Source of the DNA: an uncultured Roseovarius sp.
Lineage (GTDB): Bacteria > Pseudomonadota > Alphaproteobacteria > Rhodobacterales > Rhodobacteraceae
DNA length: 64,000 nt
Direction: 5' to 3'
Assembly: GCF_947489715.1 (NCBI RefSeq)
Contig: NZ_CANLER010000001.1
Location: forward strand, 186,001-250,000
Both the position numbers and the translations under genes were made by a program. The notes beneath the pieces are model-generated. The model ran no database searches. It had not been told where the DNA came from and saw only the letters and a program-made list of their open reading frames with translations. The first letter of the stretch is position 1, and each line of letters begins with the position of its first letter. Below are positions 61,031 to 64,000 of this stretch, in pieces.

Positions 61031-64000
61031 ATGGGCAAGCAAGAGATATCACTGAACGATCGGTTCGATCTGGAGAAATCGCCGATATTGCTGAACGGAA
61101 CACAAGCGCTGGTGCGTTTAATGCTGACGCAAGCCGCTCGCGACAAGGCGGCGGGGTTGAACACCGCAGGATATGTGACCGGATATCGGGGCTCTCCTTT
61201 GGGCGCGGTCGATTTGCAGATGACCCGTGCAGCAAATCTGCTGGGCAAATCAAATGTCATGTTCAACGAAGGTTTGAACGAGGATCTGGCAGCGACGGCG
61301 CTGTGGGGAAGCCAGCAAGCTGAATTGCGTGGGGAAGGCAAATACGACGGTGTGTTTGGTCTCTGGTACGGCAAAGGGCCTGGGGTGGACCGGACAGGGG
61401 ATGTGATGCGCCATGCCAACATGGCTGGGACCAGCACGCATGGTGGTGTGCTGATGGCGATGGGCGACGACCATACGGGAGAATCGTCAACCGTACTGCA
61501 TCAATCCGAATGGGCTTTGGTGGACGCCTACATGCCCGTGGTTAGCCCGGCTGGCGTACAGGAGATCATCGATTACGGCATCTACGGTTATGCGCTCAGC
61601 CGGTTTTCTGGCCTTTGGGTGGGGCTGAAGACCATGAAAGACACTGTCGAAGCCACGTCGGTTGTGGATGGTCGTGTAGACCGGATGAAGCTGGTGACGC
61701 CCGAGTTCCAGATGCCCGATGGTGGTTTGAACATACGGCTGGGCGATACACCGCACCTGCAAGAAGCACGAATGATCGACTTTAAACGCTTCGCCGCCGA
61801 AGAGTTCAGCCGAGCCAACAATATGGACAAGCGCATGTTCGGCAAGCCCGGGGCCAAAATCGGCTTCGTCGCGGCCGGGAAAAACTGGCTTGATCTGGTG
61901 CATGCGCTGGACCTTTTGGGAATCGACGCCGATGAGGCAGAGCGTCTGGGGATCACGACGTACAAAATCGGCCAGACTTTCCCACTGGACATGAAAGGAT
62001 TCCATGAATGGGCGGAAGGTCTGGATCTGATTGTTATCGTAGAGGAAAAACGAAAACTGATCGAAGTTCAGGTCAAGGAAGCCATTTTCGATGACCGGCA
62101 GGGGCGTCGTGTCTACGGTTGGTACAAGGGTGGCGCTGGTGGCATGCACCGCGAAGAGCTGTTTCCGACCCGTGGTGCTCTTGATCCGATCATGATCGCC
62201 GAAAAGCTGGGTGAAATCCTTATAGAAGAAGGCCGCGGAACGGAACGCGTCAAGGCGGGGCTGGAATTGCTGGCCGATGCAAGACGGAATGACAATGCCG
62301 ATGAAATTGCCTCGCGCCTGCCTTACTTCTGCTCGGGCTGCCCGCATAATTCTTCGACCAAGCTGCCAGATGGTGCCCGTGCCTATGCCGGGATCGGCTG
62401 TCATTACATGGTGCAATGGATGGACCGCGAAACCACCGGGTTTACGCATATGGGCGGGGAAGGTGCGAACTGGATCGGTGAAGCACCATTTTCGACCCGC
62501 AATCACGTTTTCCAGAATCTGGGTGACGGCACGTATAATCACTCTGGCGTACAGGCCATTCGCGCGGCTTTGGCCGCTGGGACAAATATCACCTACAAGA
62601 TTCTGTACAACGACGCGGTCGCGATGACAGGAGGTCAGCCGAATGAGGGCGGCTTGGACGCCCCGCGTATTGTCGCTGAGTTGAAGGCGATGGGGGTTTC
62701 GAACCTGGCTGTTGTCTATGATGAAAAAGAAGAAATTGACTTTAAATCCTTCCCGCATGGCATTGAAATAAAAGAGCGTTCCGAATTGATGAACGTCCAG
62801 AACAGCATGTCCGAGAAAGAAGGGGTCTCGGCCATCGTTTATATCCAGACCTGCGCGGCGGAGAAGCGACGCCGCCGCAAGCGCGGTCTGTTCCCGGATC
62901 CGGATAAACGCGTATTCATCAATACGGATATCTGTGAGGGGTGCGGAGATTGCGGTGCCCAATCGAACTGTGTGTCGATTGTGCCGGTTGAGACTGAACT
63001 GGGGCGCAAGCGGGCGATCGACCAGTCAAGCTGCAACAAGGATTTTAGCTGCCTCAAAGGATTTTGCCCCTCGTTCGTTACTCTCGAAGGTGCGAAAATT
63101 CGAAAAGAGCAAACGGCCGAGATCGAAATACCCGATCTGCCGCAGCCAAAATTACCCGAGATTGATGGTACCCATAACGTCGTCATCACTGGCGTCGGTG
63201 GGACGGGTGTGGTGACAATCGGTGCTGTTCTGGCGCAGGCGGCTCAACTTGATGGCAAAGGTGCAGGCATGATGGAAATGGCCGGACTTGCCCAGAAGGG
63301 CGGCGCCGTTCATATCCACTGTCGCCTCGCTAACAGCCCCGAAGATATCAATGCGATCCGTGTGGCGACCGGTGAATGCGACGCGCTGATTGGCGGTGAT
63401 CTGGTGGTCAGCGCCGGTGCAAAAACCCTCGGATTGACAAATCTTGGCCGAACAGGGGCTGTCGTCAACAGCCACGAGATCATCACCGGAGACTTTACCC
63501 GCGATACTGAATTCAAATTGCCAATTGACCGTCTTGAACTGGCGCTGCAAGCCCGTCTGAAAGATCGGGTCCAACTGTTCGACGCGACCGAGTTGGCACG
63601 GGCATCAATGGGTGATTCCATCTTTTCTAATATGATGATCTTCGGCGCGGCATGGCAGCGCGGACTTATCCCGTTGACCCACAAGGCGATCGCAGCAGCG
63701 ATCGAGTTGAATGGAGCTGCCGTTGCCAAAAACCTGCGCGCGTTCGAAATCGGCCGGTGGGCTGCTGAGCATCCCGAAGACGCTGCGCGTGCGAGCCAAC
63801 CGAAGGTGATTGAATTGCCGAAATCAACGGAAGAAAAGATTGCGTTCCGGGCGGATCATCTGGTGGCCTACCAAGGCAAGGGATTGGCCAAACGCTATCG
63901 CAAACTGGTGGATCAGATTGACAATTCGGGGCTGAAATCGGCTGTTGCGCAAGGTTATCACAAGTTGCTGTCCTACAAGGATGAATACGAGGTGGCGCGC
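61031..64000 (+). CDS. Indolepyruvate ferredoxin oxidoreductase, fused IorA-IorB (partial)
   Basis: Converts aryl-pyruvates (from Trp, Phe, Tyr) to aryl-acetyl-CoA with TPP and iron-sulfur clusters. The first 990 residues are inside the window and the frame runs off the right edge. The IorA-like part fills about residues 1-690, with TGYRGSPLGAVD near the start and GGEGANWIGEAPF in the TPP region. A cluster motif CEGCGDCGAQSNC is at residues 635-647. The IorB-like gamma part begins near NVVITGVGGTGVVTIG (about 715). GGGGAGG lies five bases ahead of the ATG. Fused forms of roughly 1,100-1,200 residues are known in proteobacteria. Confidence 0.93.
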   Translation, partial: MGKQEISLNDRFDLEKSPILLNGTQALVRLMLTQAARDKAAGLNTAGYVTGYRGSPLGAVDLQMTRAANLLGKSNVMFNEGLNEDLAATALWGSQQAELRGEGKYDGVFGLWYGKGPGVDRTGDVMRHANMAGTSTHGGVLMAMGDDHTGESSTVLHQSEWALVDAYMPVVSPAGVQEIIDYGIYGYALSRFSGLWVGLKTMKDTVEATSVVDGRVDRMKLVTPEFQMPDGGLNIRLGDTPHLQEARMIDFKRFAAEEFSRANNMDKRMFGKPGAKIGFVAAGKNWLDLVHALDLLGIDADEAERLGITTYKIGQTFPLDMKGFHEWAEGLDLIVIVEEKRKLIEVQVKEAIFDDRQGRRVYGWYKGGAGGMHREELFPTRGALDPIMIAEKLGEILIEEGRGTERVKAGLELLADARRNDNADEIASRLPYFCSGCPHNSSTKLPDGARAYAGIGCHYMVQWMDRETTGFTHMGGEGANWIGEAPFSTRNHVFQNLGDGTYNHSGVQAIRAALAAGTNITYKILYNDAVAMTGGQPNEGGLDAPRIVAELKAMGVSNLAVVYDEKEEIDFKSFPHGIEIKERSELMNVQNSMSEKEGVSAIVYIQTCAAEKRRRRKRGLFPDPDKRVFINTDICEGCGDCGAQSNCVSIVPVETELGRKRAIDQSSCNKDFSCLKGFCPSFVTLEGAKIRKEQTAEIEIPDLPQPKLPEIDGTHNVVITGVGGTGVVTIGAVLAQAAQLDGKGAGMMEMAGLAQKGGAVHIHCRLANSPEDINAIRVATGECDALIGGDLVVSAGAKTLGLTNLGRTGAVVNSHEIITGDFTRDTEFKLPIDRLELALQARLKDRVQLFDATELARASMGDSIFSNMMIFGAAWQRGLIPLTHKAIAAAIELNGAAVAKNLRAFEIGRWAAEHPEDAARASQPKVIELPKSTEEKIAFRADHLVAYQGKGLAKRYRKLVDQIDNSGLKSAVAQGYHKLLSYKDEYEVAR

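Noticed and set aside
61487-62962. A 491-codon open frame antisense to the indolepyruvate oxidoreductase
   Set aside because: The plus-strand gene is open for 990 codons with TPP and iron-sulfur motifs; the antisense translation has none.

Overview
The window looks like a chromosomal segment of a marine alphaproteobacterium of the Roseobacter group (Rhodobacterales). This rests on several things seen together: a VPLPA-CTERM surface protein, a form II coxSLM cluster, paired Hint-domain proteins, a surE-pcm-nlpD run, radA-cvpA-purF in one direction, and many short Rhodobacterales-type conserved hypothetical proteins. Base composition is moderately GC-rich and fairly even by eye. I found no rRNA, tRNA, CRISPR array, insertion sequence, phage gene or attachment site, so this reads as core chromosome with a few accessory insertions.

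Layout. 1-3100: the end of an ABC importer (permease tail and FbpC-like ATPase), an SDR dehydrogenase and an orphan membrane protein. 3360-5900: tatA-tatB-tatC and a DUF815 ATPase, tightly coupled. 6000-8700: surE-pcm-nlpD on the minus strand. 8780-16720: a minus-strand run of purine, stress and repair genes (coiled-coil membrane protein, radA, cvpA, two Hint-domain proteins, purF, a small protein and an SDR). 16850-19900: PqiA-like protein, YbaK-like deacylase, surface-glycan acyltransferase. 20019-23076: glnE and a small partner. 23090-29540: mixed housekeeping (KDPG-aldolase-like protein, lipoprotein, RNA methyltransferase, PIN protein, M48 peptidase, creatinase-like protein, ArsR/AHSA1 pair).

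29700-33400 is a three-subunit molybdenum hydroxylase of the form II CO-dehydrogenase type. 33960-42700 holds a valine-degradation locus in two pieces: acyl-CoA dehydrogenase, 3-hydroxyisobutyryl-CoA hydrolase and 3-hydroxyisobutyrate dehydrogenase in one operon, and methylmalonate-semialdehyde dehydrogenase (mmsA) with a divergent LysR regulator. A carboxylate-amine ligase and a VPLPA-CTERM protein lie between the pieces.

42750-51360: CBS protein, coaD, cupin, gap, an unfamiliar two-gene envelope module, tkt, a coiled-coil protein and zapA. 51360-57000: LysR/permease pair, monothiol glutaredoxin, BolA, a secreted protein, purL. 57100-64000: a PLP ammonia-lyase with an M24 peptidase, a GNAT enzyme, a LysR regulator with a probable small RNA behind it, and a divergent fused indolepyruvate ferredoxin oxidoreductase that runs off the right edge.

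The most unusual observations are the probable small RNA at about 59.8 kb, a KDPG-aldolase homologue whose Schiff-base lysine is asparagine, oppositely charged C-terminal tails on TatB and TatC, a 24-bp palindrome and a three-copy 11-bp tandem repeat upstream of the valine operon, and the two-gene envelope module at 45.7-48.0 kb. No single spectacular new system stands out.
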